Below, in pieces: positions 6,665 through 13,359 of a DNA stretch of 15,684 nt. The DNA is from DASPWV01 sp046727855 (GTDB lineage Bacteria; Acidobacteriota; Vicinamibacteria; Vicinamibacterales; UBA2999). Under the pieces are notes generated by a model. That model was not told the DNA's origin. It saw nothing but the letters and a program-made list of their open reading frames with translations, and did not search any database. The position numbers were made by a program, and so were the translations under genes. Within the stretch, counting starts at the first letter, position 1, and every line of letters begins with the position of its first letter. The stretch spans positions 1 through 15,684 of the forward strand of contig JBKPDL010000127.1 in assembly GCA_046727855.1 (NCBI GenBank). Reading direction: 5' to 3'.

Positions 6665-7735
6665 CTATTGCCCTGGGGACGGCACAATCACGTTTATGCC
6701 ACTCACGTCAGCGCCATCAACCGTGATCTGCTGCTCCAATGGCGACACCCCGGCGATACCACCCGACGTGCCGCCAACCATCGAGATGGACGACCCGCCT
6801 CCCGACGAGAAGTGGACGAATCTCCTAGCGTAGATAGCGTAGTTCCCCGCGATGACGCCGCTAATCGTGAACGTCCCGTCGACTTTGCTCGAAGCGGACA
6901 GCGGTGGCGTGAAGCCGCGTTGTGAGATATCGCCCGTCGGGCGCAAGAAGATCATCACTTCGGCAACGGGTTTGCCCGATGCGTCCACGGCGATGCCCGA
7001 TACACGATATGCGGGCGCAGACACCATGCGGAACTCGAGGTCCGTGACAGTATCAGCCTGCTGGAGCACCACGATCTGAGCGTCGGCCTGATTTGTCGTA
7101 CCCGGATAATACGTTGGCGCCCAAGTCACTGCTGGCGATGAAGGCGCCAACAACGTCCTGGTAAACGGACCGATCGGCTGCGCAGCACCCATCAACACAT
7201 ATTCGCCAGGCGGCAAACCCGACACCCGGAACTCGCCGAGATCGTTCGTCGTCGCATCGGCCGCCGCAGCCATCACAAATCGGTCGCCGCGGTCGGGCAT
7301 GCGGCGTAGCGCAGATACGCGCATGTCCGGCAACGGCTTGCCCTGCTGATCGAGAATCCGGCCTGCCAGCACGGCACCGCGCGGCAGAGCGATATCGAGC
7401 GACGATGGCTGCCCGGGCTGCAGATCGACAATCGGCGCGTTGAGGGGATCGAACACGTACCCTGGCTTCCGCACAGTTACTCTGAACCGCCCTGCCCGTA
7501 TGCCGTCGAAGGCGAACCGGCCACGGTTGTCTGTGAACGTTGACGCCGGCGTCATCGGCGTGATCGGCGATCCAGGCGTTCTCACGGGCGCCAGGATCAC
7601 ACGCGCGCCGGCAACGGGCGCCTTCGAGTCGGCATCGACGACTCGACCCACGACCTGGGCGCTGGAGGCAGCTGGTTGCTGATCAACCTCACTGGCAAAG
7701 AGCATTGCCGCTGCACAAAAGAGCGTCGTCAGCAT
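6665..7735 (-). CDS. Secreted protein with three carboxypeptidase-regulatory-like domains
   Basis: A 356-residue exported protein. It begins with a short signal peptide (residues 1 to about 15-26). Three Ig-like (transthyretin-fold) repeats follow: about 27-117 (VVGRVVDADSKAPVAGARVI, TDNRGRFAFDGIRAGRFRVT), 118-187 (VLAGRILDQQGKPLPDMRVS, TNDLGEFRVSGLPPGEYVLM) and 243-301 (YRVSGIAVDASGKPVAEVMI, KVDGTFTISGVIAGNYAIYA). A Gly/Ser-rich stretch (residues 309-328) precedes the C-terminus. No enzyme domain is attached, so it is probably a structural or binding protein in the periplasm or envelope. The ATG at 7733-7735 is preceded by GGAGGGG and opens the signal peptide. The gene converges on the barrel gene with 11 bp between stops and no visible terminator. 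Such proteins are very common in Acidobacteriota; the ligand is unknown. Confidence 0.8.
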   Translation of the reverse strand: MLTTLFCAAAMLFASEVDQQPAASSAQVVGRVVDADSKAPVAGARVILAPVRTPGSPITPMTPASTFTDNRGRFAFDGIRAGRFRVTVRKPGYVFDPLNAPIVDLQPGQPSSLDIALPRGAVLAGRILDQQGKPLPDMRVSALRRMPDRGDRFVMAAAADATTNDLGEFRVSGLPPGEYVLMGAAQPIGPFTRTLLAPSSPAVTWAPTYYPGTTNQADAQIVVLQQADTVTDLEFRMVSAPAYRVSGIAVDASGKPVAEVMIFLRPTGDISQRGFTPPLSASSKVDGTFTISGVIAGNYAIYARRFVHFSSGGGSSISMVGGTSGGIAGVSPLEQQITVDGADVSGINVIVPSPGQ

Positions 7736-7835
7736 GTCCGTCCCCTCCAGGGTAACGCTTGGTCCATTAGACGCCAACGGCGCGAGAACGGACGCGCCGC
7801 AAGAGACGGTAGAGTGCCTTAGCCCAACCGCTAGC

Positions 7836-7885
7836 AACCTCCGTCCCCGCTCGCGGGGACCGAGGTTGGTGATAGGGACGGAGGT
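7836..7885. promoter_or_regulatory. Competing stem-loops in the leader of the YciI-like gene
   Basis: Stem A pairs 7836-7850 with 7853-7867 (AACCTC-C-GTCCCCGC with GCGGGGAC-C-GAGGTT, one C:C mismatch, 2-nt loop). Stem B pairs ACCTCCGTCCC (7837-7847) with GGGACGGAGGT (7875-7885), also perfect. Both use the same 5' arm, so only one can form at a time. The block ends 46 bases before the ATG at 7932 and lies in the divergent region between two genes. It may be a leader switch or a decayed dispersed repeat. The rest of 7736-7931 shows no recognisable promoter. Confidence 0.5.
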
Positions 7886-7931
7886 CGCGATGGTTTGCGC
7901 CGTTGCCGGCCGTCGGTCATGCTGAGCGGCG

Positions 7932-8225
7932 ATGTTTGTCATCGAGCTGACCTACAAGGCCGATCTCGCCAGGATCGACGCCCACATGGCCGCGCACCTT
8001 GCGTTCTTGAACAAGTATTACGCTGCCGGCAATTTCCTCGTCTCCGGCCGCAAGATACCGCGTGACGGCGGAATCATCGTCGCGGTCGGGGCCAGTCGCC
8101 AACAGATCGAAACCATCGCGCACGAAGATCCGTTCTACGTGCGCGGGCTCGCCGATGTGAGAGTGATTGAGTTCCGTGCGAGCCAACGCGCAAAAGACAT
8201 TCAGCAGCGAATCGAACGATACTGA
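7932..8225 (+). CDS. YciI-like (YCII domain) protein
   Basis: A 97-residue ferredoxin-like alpha/beta protein of the YCII-related family. The N-terminal strand (MFVIELTYK) is followed by a helix with the conserved His (AHLAFLNKYYAAGNF, H22). Next come SGRKIPRDGGIIVA, then EDPFYVRGLADVRVIEF with the conserved Asp (D66), the family's His-Asp pair. The length matches the usual stand-alone YciI of about 95-100 residues. Family members are small cytosolic proteins whose substrates are mostly unknown. The ATG at 7932 has only a weak ribosome site. The DUF3891-like gene follows after 18 bp, so the two are probably co-transcribed. Confidence 0.82.
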   Translation: MFVIELTYKADLARIDAHMAAHLAFLNKYYAAGNFLVSGRKIPRDGGIIVAVGASRQQIETIAHEDPFYVRGLADVRVIEFRASQRAKDIQQRIERY

Positions 8226-8243
8226 GCGCATGAGGATTGCCAG

Positions 8244-8933
8244 GTGATCGTGCGATCTGCGCCGGGATGTGTCCACCTCATCACGCAGCCCGATCACGCC
8301 GCGTTGTCGCGCCGCGTGATGGAGCACTGGGCGCCGCTTGCTGATGCCGACAGGCGCGACTCCATTCTGCTTGCAATTGGTGAGCACGACAACGGCTGGC
8401 GTGAGCCCGACGCCAATCCGGCGATCGACGACACGGGCCGCGTGATTGACTTTGTCAACGCCCTCGCTGACGTGAAGCAGCCGGTGTGGCCGCGCGGCGT
8501 CGCCAGACTTGCGGCCGACCCGTACGCCGCGGCGCTGGTCGCACAGCACGCGATCACGGTTTACGACCGCTTCCGCGGCGAGCGCGAGTGGGGTTTGTTT
8601 TTTCTGCAAATGGAAACGGCACGCGACCACGTGCTCGGTCTTGCAGGTGTGTCACGAGAAGCGCTGGTGCGCGACTATGCGTTCGTACGCCTCGGCGATC
8701 TGATCTCGCTCACTTTCTGCACCGGATGGCGCGAAGAACAGAGGTACGACCACTGGCGCGTCTCTCTCGTCACTGACACCCAGGTTCGTGTGACACCACA
8801 CGACCTGGACGTTGATGAACTCGCAATTGACGCGCCCGCCCGAGAACTCCGCGGCCAACCGTTTCGTTCCGCCGCGGAGTTTCACGCTGCGCTTTCCAAC
8901 GCCACGAGAGTGACCCTCCGCGGCACCGTTTGA
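8244..8933 (+). CDS. DUF3891-like protein of unknown function
   Basis: A 229-residue cytosolic protein with no signal peptide or membrane segment. The start is GTG at 8244-8246, with GAGG about 8 bp upstream. Recognisable conserved blocks are LITQPDHAALS (15-19 QPDHA), AIGEHDNGW (47-52), VAQHAITVYDRF (H102), and RLGDLISLTFCTGW (D152). The block pattern fits the DUF3891 family. The spacing of H18, H48-D49, H102 and D152 resembles the metal ligands of HD-domain phosphohydrolases, so a metal-dependent hydrolase is possible; this is inference only. The C-terminal third (about 172-229) is beta-rich. It follows the YciI-like gene closely and converges on the exporter operon. The family call is by memory of motifs. 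Confidence 0.72.
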   Translation: MIVRSAPGCVHLITQPDHAALSRRVMEHWAPLADADRRDSILLAIGEHDNGWREPDANPAIDDTGRVIDFVNALADVKQPVWPRGVARLAADPYAAALVAQHAITVYDRFRGEREWGLFFLQMETARDHVLGLAGVSREALVRDYAFVRLGDLISLTFCTGWREEQRYDHWRVSLVTDTQVRVTPHDLDVDELAIDAPARELRGQPFRSAAEFHAALSNATRVTLRGTV

Positions 8934-9010
8934 GGTTCCCAGGTTGCGGATGCCAGGATTCGAAGTTCGTGAGTTCGAGGTTCCGACGTTCCGCGGTTGG
9001 AGGTTGCGAC
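8933..9010. repeat. Degenerate AGGTTCG-type short tandem repeat
   Basis: Just after the DUF3891-like stop, variants of a 7-10 nt unit (AGGTTCCC, AGGTTGCGG, AGGATTCGA, AGTTCGTG, AGTTCGAGG, AGGTTGCGACG) succeed one another for about 78 bp. No open frame of quality covers it. It looks like a decayed low-complexity repeat between convergent genes. Confidence 0.5.
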
Positions 9011-9061
9011 GTCTGCGTTGACAATCGCTTGCTCGACGTCGATCGCACGCGCGCCTTGGAG

Positions 9062-9102
9062 AAAAAAGGGGTCTGAGCCTTTTTCGAGGTCCGCGGCTAC
9101 AT
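9062..9102. repeat. Palindromic repeat block between convergent genes (possible terminator)
   Basis: AAAAAGG (9063-9069) and CCTTTTT (9078-9084) form a 7-bp inverted repeat around GGTCTGAG. It is followed at once by AGGTCCGCGGCTACAT (9087-9102), the half unit seen near 1759-1834. The T run after the stem could allow weak termination on the plus strand, but the stem is mostly A:T. It appears to be a composite REP-like element. The remaining bases of 8934-9108 hold nothing else. Confidence 0.5.
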
Positions 9103-9108
9103 GACCGA

Positions 9109-10329
9109 TCACTCGAATCGCAGCGCCTCAATCGGATCGAGCGCCGCGGCCTTGCGCGCCGGATAAAAACCAAAGAACACACCCGTCGCCGCGGCGACAC
9201 CGAACGACAGCAACACGGAATTGGGGGTGACCACGGTCGGCCACTGCATCACCTGACTCACGCCGTAGGAGACACCCGCACCGAGCAGAATCCCGATCGC
9301 GCCGCCCGTCAGGCTGAGCACAATCGCTTCGACGAGAAACTGCGTGAGCACGTCGAGATCGCGGGCGCCGACCGACTGACGCAGTCCAATCTCGCGCGTT
9401 CGCTCGGTCACCGAGACGAGCATGATGTTCATGATCCCGATGCCGCCGACGATGAGCGAGACCGCCGCGATGCCGGCGAGCAGATACGTCATCGTGTTGG
9501 TCGTCGAGGTGAGCATCGTCGTCATCTCTGCCTGCGTGCGGATCATGAAGTCGTCTTCCTCACCCTCCGTCAAACGATGCCGTGTCCGCAGCGTTGCGCC
9601 GATCTGTTCCGACACGGTGTCGAGCGACACGCCATCCTCAGCCGAAACCAGGATGCCGCTCACGTGCTGCACGCCGAGAAGCTTGCGCTGCACTGTAGTG
9701 AACGGCACGATAGCGGTGTCGTCCTGATCCGGACCCATCGCGGCTTGACCTTTGGCGCTCAGCACGCCGACGACACGAAACGGCTGATTATTGATGCGCA
9801 CGGTCGATCCGACCGGATCGGCGCCCGCGCCAAACAGCTGATCGCGTGTCACTGATCCGAGCACCACGACCTTGGCTGCGCTCGCCACGTCCTGCGCCGT
9901 AAAGAACGCACCCAACTGCATGGGCCAGGAGCGAATCGACGGCAACTCGTCGTTCGTACCCTGGATCTGCGTGTTCCAGTTCGATATCTCGCCGATAATC
10001 TGCGTCCGCGTGTTCAGCGTCGGCGAGAGATAACGAATCCCTTGCACCTCGCGCCTCAGCGCCTCCGCATCGGCATCGGTGAGTGTGGTGACGGCCCCCT
10101 GCCCCTGGCGCACAGGACCGAAGTTGCCGGCGCCGGCGTTGACCATCACGATGTTCGACCCGGCGCTCTTGATCTGATTCTCGATCGATGTGCTCGCGCC
10201 GGTGCCGATCGCAACCATCACGATGACGGCGGCCACGCCGATGATCATCCCCAGCGTGGTCAACGCCGTTCGCATCGCATTACGCCGCAGCGCCTTGATC
10301 GCGACGGCAAAGGTCATGAGAAAGGACAT
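9109..10329 (-). CDS. MacB-like ABC transporter permease (FtsX/MacB family)
   Basis: A 406-residue inner-membrane permease with the MacB layout. TM1 is at about 22-44 (TALTTLGMIIGVAAVIVMVA). A large periplasmic domain follows (about 45-280). The last three helices lie at about 282-306, 330-355 and 372-390. Family signatures are GGIGIMNIMLVSVTERTREI (296-315) and FYPARKAAALDPIEALRFE at the C-terminus. Unlike E. coli MacB, no ATPase domain is fused; it is encoded by the gene just upstream. ATG at 10327-10329 has AGGAG at 10336-10340, overlapping the ATPase stop, 9 bp away. It would couple ATP hydrolysis to mechanotransmission across the periplasm. The substrate (macrolide, peptide or lipid) cannot be decided. 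Confidence 0.9.
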   Translation of the reverse strand: MSFLMTFAVAIKALRRNAMRTALTTLGMIIGVAAVIVMVAIGTGASTSIENQIKSAGSNIVMVNAGAGNFGPVRQGQGAVTTLTDADAEALRREVQGIRYLSPTLNTRTQIIGEISNWNTQIQGTNDELPSIRSWPMQLGAFFTAQDVASAAKVVVLGSVTRDQLFGAGADPVGSTVRINNQPFRVVGVLSAKGQAAMGPDQDDTAIVPFTTVQRKLLGVQHVSGILVSAEDGVSLDTVSEQIGATLRTRHRLTEGEEDDFMIRTQAEMTTMLTSTTNTMTYLLAGIAAVSLIVGGIGIMNIMLVSVTERTREIGLRQSVGARDLDVLTQFLVEAIVLSLTGGAIGILLGAGVSYGVSQVMQWPTVVTPNSVLLSFGVAAATGVFFGFYPARKAAALDPIEALRFE

Positions 10330-10338
10330 CGATCGCTC

Positions 10339-11100
10339 CTACGCCACGTCGGCGGCGTCGTCCGCTTCGGCTTCGAGCCGCGCCAGTTCCACGGCGGCAC
10401 GACGCCGGGTGGTCACCGGGTAATCCATGCGCACGCGTCCGTCGCGAAAGGCCACGATGCGGGTGCCGTATTCGGCGATGTCGGGCTCGTGGGTCACGAG
10501 CACAATCGTGAGATCGCGTTCGTCGCTGAGCCGCTGGAAGATGCCCATCACCTCGATGCTGGTTCGCGTATCGAGATTGCCGGTGGGCTCGTCTGCGAGC
10601 AGCAGCTTCGGGTTGTTCACCAGCGCGCGTGCAATCGCCACGCGTTGCTGTTGGCCGCCAGACAGCTGATTAGGATGATGGCCGAGCCGGTCGCCAAGCC
10701 CCACCGCGCGCAGCGCTGCCGCGGCCCGCTCACGACGCTCTTTCGCGCTGCGTCTGCCCGCATAGAGCAGCGGCAACTCCACGTTCTCGAGCGCCGTGGT
10801 GCGCGGCAGCAGATTGAAGCCCTGGAACACGAAGCCGATGTCGGTGTTCCGAATGCCGGCCAGCGCGCGCTTGTCGAGCGACGACACGTTGCGGCCGTGG
10901 AGGAAGTAGCTGCCCGACGTTGCGCGATCGAGACATCCGAGCAGGTGCATGAACGTGGACTTGCCGGATCCCGAAGGGCCGGTCAACGCCACGAACTCGG
11001 CAGGCAGCACGTCGAGCGTGATTCCGCGCAGCGCGCGCACCTGCTGCTCGCCCAGGTCATACGTCTTCGTCAGATCGCGCACGGAGATCACGGGCGTCAT
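10339..11100 (-). CDS. MacB/LolD-type ABC transporter ATPase
   Basis: A 253-residue ABC ATPase with all motifs intact. Walker A is GPSGSGKST (41-49), Q-loop Q93 in FVFQGFNLLPR, signature LSGGQQQRVAIARAL (146-160), Walker B LLLADEPTGNLD with E171, and H-loop H204 (LVTHEPD). LGCLDRATSG after Walker A is typical of the MacB/LolD group. An acidic-basic tail of about 25 residues (RRRAAVELARLEAEADDAAD) ends the protein. The ATG at 11098-11100 overlaps the adaptor stop as ATGA, so translation is probably coupled. It powers the permease encoded 9 bp downstream. Confidence 0.93.
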   Translation of the reverse strand: MTPVISVRDLTKTYDLGEQQVRALRGITLDVLPAEFVALTGPSGSGKSTFMHLLGCLDRATSGSYFLHGRNVSSLDKRALAGIRNTDIGFVFQGFNLLPRTTALENVELPLLYAGRRSAKERRERAAAALRAVGLGDRLGHHPNQLSGGQQQRVAIARALVNNPKLLLADEPTGNLDTRTSIEVMGIFQRLSDERDLTIVLVTHEPDIAEYGTRIVAFRDGRVRMDYPVTTRRRAAVELARLEAEADDAADVA

Positions 11101-12461
11101 CGGCCTGCCCCCGGCGATCGCGTGCCGCTGCCCTGGCGCGCTCCGCCGCCGGCTCCCGGTCGCCGCCCGCCGAAAGGCATCAGCGGCGACGTGGAAGTCT
11201 GACTCGACGCCGTCGTCGGGGTCGCTACACCTGTTATCACGGTGGTGTTCTCCGCCAGTTGCCCGTCGACGATCGCCGTCACGGTGCCGTCGCTGATGCC
11301 CGTGCGCACACGCACGGGACGCAGCTGTCCGTCCTGAAGCGTCCAAACCCGGGCAACCGCGTCGTCTGCCGTGCGGTTGCCGCTGGCATTGGGTCGTCCG
11401 GGCCACGCCGCACGAGCGGGGCTGCCGCTAGGTGAATCCGTGACAGGCGCCTCCCCGCTGTCGTGCGAACGATCGGTGGTGCGCGCAACCTGCGGCAACA
11501 TCTCCTGTGTCGGCCTGAAGCGCAGCGCCGCATTCGGTACGCGGGCGACGTGGTCGGCGCGCGCCACTTCGACGGTGACGTTTGCCGTCATGCCTGGCTT
11601 CAGCTTCAGATCGCGATTCGGAACATCGATGATCGTGACGTAGCTCACCACGTTTTGCGCCACGACCGGATCGAGGCGCACTTGCGACACGGTGCCGGTG
11701 AACGTGTCGTTGGGGTACGCATCGACCTTGAACGTCACGTGCTGCCCCGCTTTGATCTGGCCGATGTCCGATTCGTCCACACTTGCGTTGACCTGCATCG
11801 CGGTGAGGTCTTTCGCAATCTCGAAGAGTGTCGGCGCCGACATGCTGGCCGCTACCGTCTGGCCAACGTCCACGTTGCGCGAAATCACAATGCCATCCAC
11901 CGGCGCGGTGATGACGGTGTGGCTCAAATTCACGCGACTCTGATTGAGCGAGGCCTGCGCCTGCGTGACTTGCGCTTGTGCCGCTTTGAGCGAGGCCTCG
12001 GCCTGACGCGCGGTAGTGTCGGCGGTTTCCAGATCAGTTGCGGGAATGAGACCGGCGCCGAAGAGCTCTTTCGCACGACGCAGCTTGTTCTGCGCATCGT
12101 CCAGCGCGATGCGCGCGCGGTCCACGTCGGCGTTCAGCCGTACGAGCGTGGCTTCCGCCTGTTCCACCTGCGCTGCCATGACGGAGGAATCCAGCCGCGC
12201 GACCACCTGACCCTTGCGCACGCGCGAATTGAAATCCGCGTGGAGCGATTCGATGGTGCCGGAGACCTGCGAGCCGACCTGAACGGTGGTGACCGCCTCG
12301 AGCTTGCCGGTCGCTTCAACGACCTCCACCACATCACCGCGAGTGACTGTGGCGGTCATGAATTGCGGAGTTTTGTCTCCGCTCGCGCTCCGGTAATAAG
12401 CAGCAACCGATGCAGTAATCACTAACAACGTGAGTAAGACAAGCAGCGCGCGCTTTTTCAT
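11097..12461 (-). CDS. MacA-like periplasmic adaptor (membrane fusion protein)
   Basis: A 454-residue adaptor linking the pump to an outer-membrane channel. Residues 1-22 are an N-terminal membrane anchor (MKKRALLVLLTLLVITASVA). The lipoyl/barrel-sandwich halves are at about 55-95 (VGSQVSGTIESLHADF, VRKGQVVARLD) and 180-205 (TVITAPVDGIVISRNVDVGQ). An alpha-helical hairpin lies between them (95-178, heptad-like AQVEQAEATL and AQAQVTQAQASL). Beta-barrel and membrane-proximal domains follow (220-415). Residues about 328-368 are a polar, low-complexity insert, and 430-454 a Gly/Arg/Pro-rich tail. No outer-membrane factor gene is in the window. It is the first gene of the leftward operon, 46 bp from the divergent operator. 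No strong Shine-Dalgarno sequence is visible. Confidence 0.9.
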   Translation of the reverse strand: MKKRALLVLLTLLVITASVAAYYRSASGDKTPQFMTATVTRGDVVEVVEATGKLEAVTTVQVGSQVSGTIESLHADFNSRVRKGQVVARLDSSVMAAQVEQAEATLVRLNADVDRARIALDDAQNKLRRAKELFGAGLIPATDLETADTTARQAEASLKAAQAQVTQAQASLNQSRVNLSHTVITAPVDGIVISRNVDVGQTVAASMSAPTLFEIAKDLTAMQVNASVDESDIGQIKAGQHVTFKVDAYPNDTFTGTVSQVRLDPVVAQNVVSYVTIIDVPNRDLKLKPGMTANVTVEVARADHVARVPNAALRFRPTQEMLPQVARTTDRSHDSGEAPVTDSPSGSPARAAWPGRPNASGNRTADDAVARVWTLQDGQLRPVRVRTGISDGTVTAIVDGQLAENTTVITGVATPTTASSQTSTSPLMPFGGRRPGAGGGARQGSGTRSPGAGR

Positions 12462-12462
12462 A

Positions 12463-12477
12463 CGTCTTTAATAGACG
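12463..12477. promoter_or_regulatory. Short inverted repeat just ahead of the adaptor start
   Basis: CGTCT (12463-12467) and AGACG (12473-12477) flank TTAAT, immediately upstream of the adaptor ATG on the minus strand, where a Shine-Dalgarno sequence would be expected. It could form a small hairpin that limits initiation. The minus strand of the same stretch also reads TATTAA, a possible -10. Confidence 0.3.
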
Positions 12478-12485
12478 CCGAGGTC

Positions 12486-12557
12486 GTGGCGGCCGTGTGG
12501 CGCAGCCATGACAATTCCGTGGCAAGCGGTGCCACACTTTTGTCACAGATCCGCCAC
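12486..12557. promoter_or_regulatory. Divergent operator: five GTGGC half-sites with dyad symmetry
   Basis: GTGGC occurs at 12486, 12497 and 12519, and its complement GCCAC at 12531 and 12553. Start-to-start spacings are 11, 22, 12 and 22 bp, so most sites lie on one face of the helix. The region 12497-12557 is symmetric about 12527. Mirror pairs are GTGGCG/CGCCAC (12497-12502, 12552-12557; the right copy read as CCGCCAC in context), TGACAA/TTGTCA (12509-12514, 12540-12545) and GTGGCA/TGCCAC (12519-12524, 12530-12535). TTGTCA at 12540 could be the -35 of the regulator promoter, with weak TTCCAT 17 bp on. OmpR-family regulators bind such phased repeats, so this is probably the binding site of the regulator encoded at 12637. 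Confidence 0.6.
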
Positions 12558-12636
12558 GCCGGTTCCATCAGTTGCGAGTGAAATGGAAGCGATGGAGCTC
12601 CAGCCTCCCGGCGCTACACTGACCGACAGAGCGGAT

Positions 12637-13359
12637 ATGGAGAGCTCGGCTGATCGCCAGCCCACAGTGCTCGTCGTCGAAGACGAGCAGAACATTCGCG
12701 AGCTGGTTACCCTTCACCTGCAGCTTGAGAATACGAAGGCCGTGGAATCGGCCAATGGCACCGACGGTCTTGCAAGAGCGCGCGCCGAAAAATTCGACCT
12801 CATCATCCTCGACGTCATGCTGCCCGGCCTCGACGGCGTGACGGTGTGTCGTGCGATTCGCCGCGACTCGCCCAACGCCGACACGCCGATTCTGATGCTG
12901 ACCGCGCGGCGTGAAGAATCAGACAAAGTGCTCGGTCTCGACAGCGGTGCCGACGACTACTTGAGCAAGCCATTTGGCGTCCGCGAGCTGATGGCGCGGG
13001 TGCGCGCGCTGTTGCGCCGCCGCCGTGGCGAGCGCGTCCAGCCAGACAGCGCGACAGTTGTTCGTTACAAACACATCACGCTTGATCCGCCGCGCCGCAC
13101 GGTCAAGGTCGGCACCAGGGATATCGACCTCACCTGGCACGAATTCCAGCTTCTGCAGGTGCTGATGTCCAGCCCCGGCATCGTGTTCAGCCGCGAGGCG
13201 CTGTTGCGCAAAGTGTGGAAGGACGAGACGGCGGTGACCGAACGAAGCGTGGATACCCTCGTCAAGCGCGTGCGGAAAAAGATCGAAGACGATCCGGCGA
13301 ATCCCGTTGTTCTCATCACTGTCTGGGGATCCGGTTACAAGGTGGCCGATGTCGACTGA
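12637..13359 (+). CDS. OmpR/PhoB-family response regulator
   Basis: A 240-residue DNA-binding response regulator. The receiver domain (about 10-125) has acidic pocket E15-D16, phospho-acceptor D59 (IILDVMLPG), T89 (LMLTA) and K111 (LSKPFG). The C-terminal winged helix (about 143-237) shows DLTWHEFQLLQVLM, SREALLRKVW, ERSVDTLVKRVRKKI and the terminal hairpin VWGSGYKV. In-frame ATGs also exist at 12508, 12583 and 12592. The first lies inside the symmetric operator, so it is unlikely. I chose 12637 because the receiver fold begins nine residues later, though 12583 or 12592 cannot be excluded. The sensor kinase gene overlaps its end by 11 bp. It probably controls the divergent exporter operon. 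Confidence 0.92.
   Translation: MESSADRQPTVLVVEDEQNIRELVTLHLQLENTKAVESANGTDGLARARAEKFDLIILDVMLPGLDGVTVCRAIRRDSPNADTPILMLTARREESDKVLGLDSGADDYLSKPFGVRELMARVRALLRRRRGERVQPDSATVVRYKHITLDPPRRTVKVGTRDIDLTWHEFQLLQVLMSSPGIVFSREALLRKVWKDETAVTERSVDTLVKRVRKKIEDDPANPVVLITVWGSGYKVADVD

Noticed and set aside
11101..11406. Longer start for the ATPase inside the adaptor gene
   Set aside because: The ABC fold starts at MTPVISVRDLTKTY, and the ATGA overlap at 11097-11100 is a typical coupled start.
12508..12636. Earliest ATG for the response regulator
   Set aside because: It lies within the symmetric operator, and the added residues have no domain and do not look like a conserved extension.
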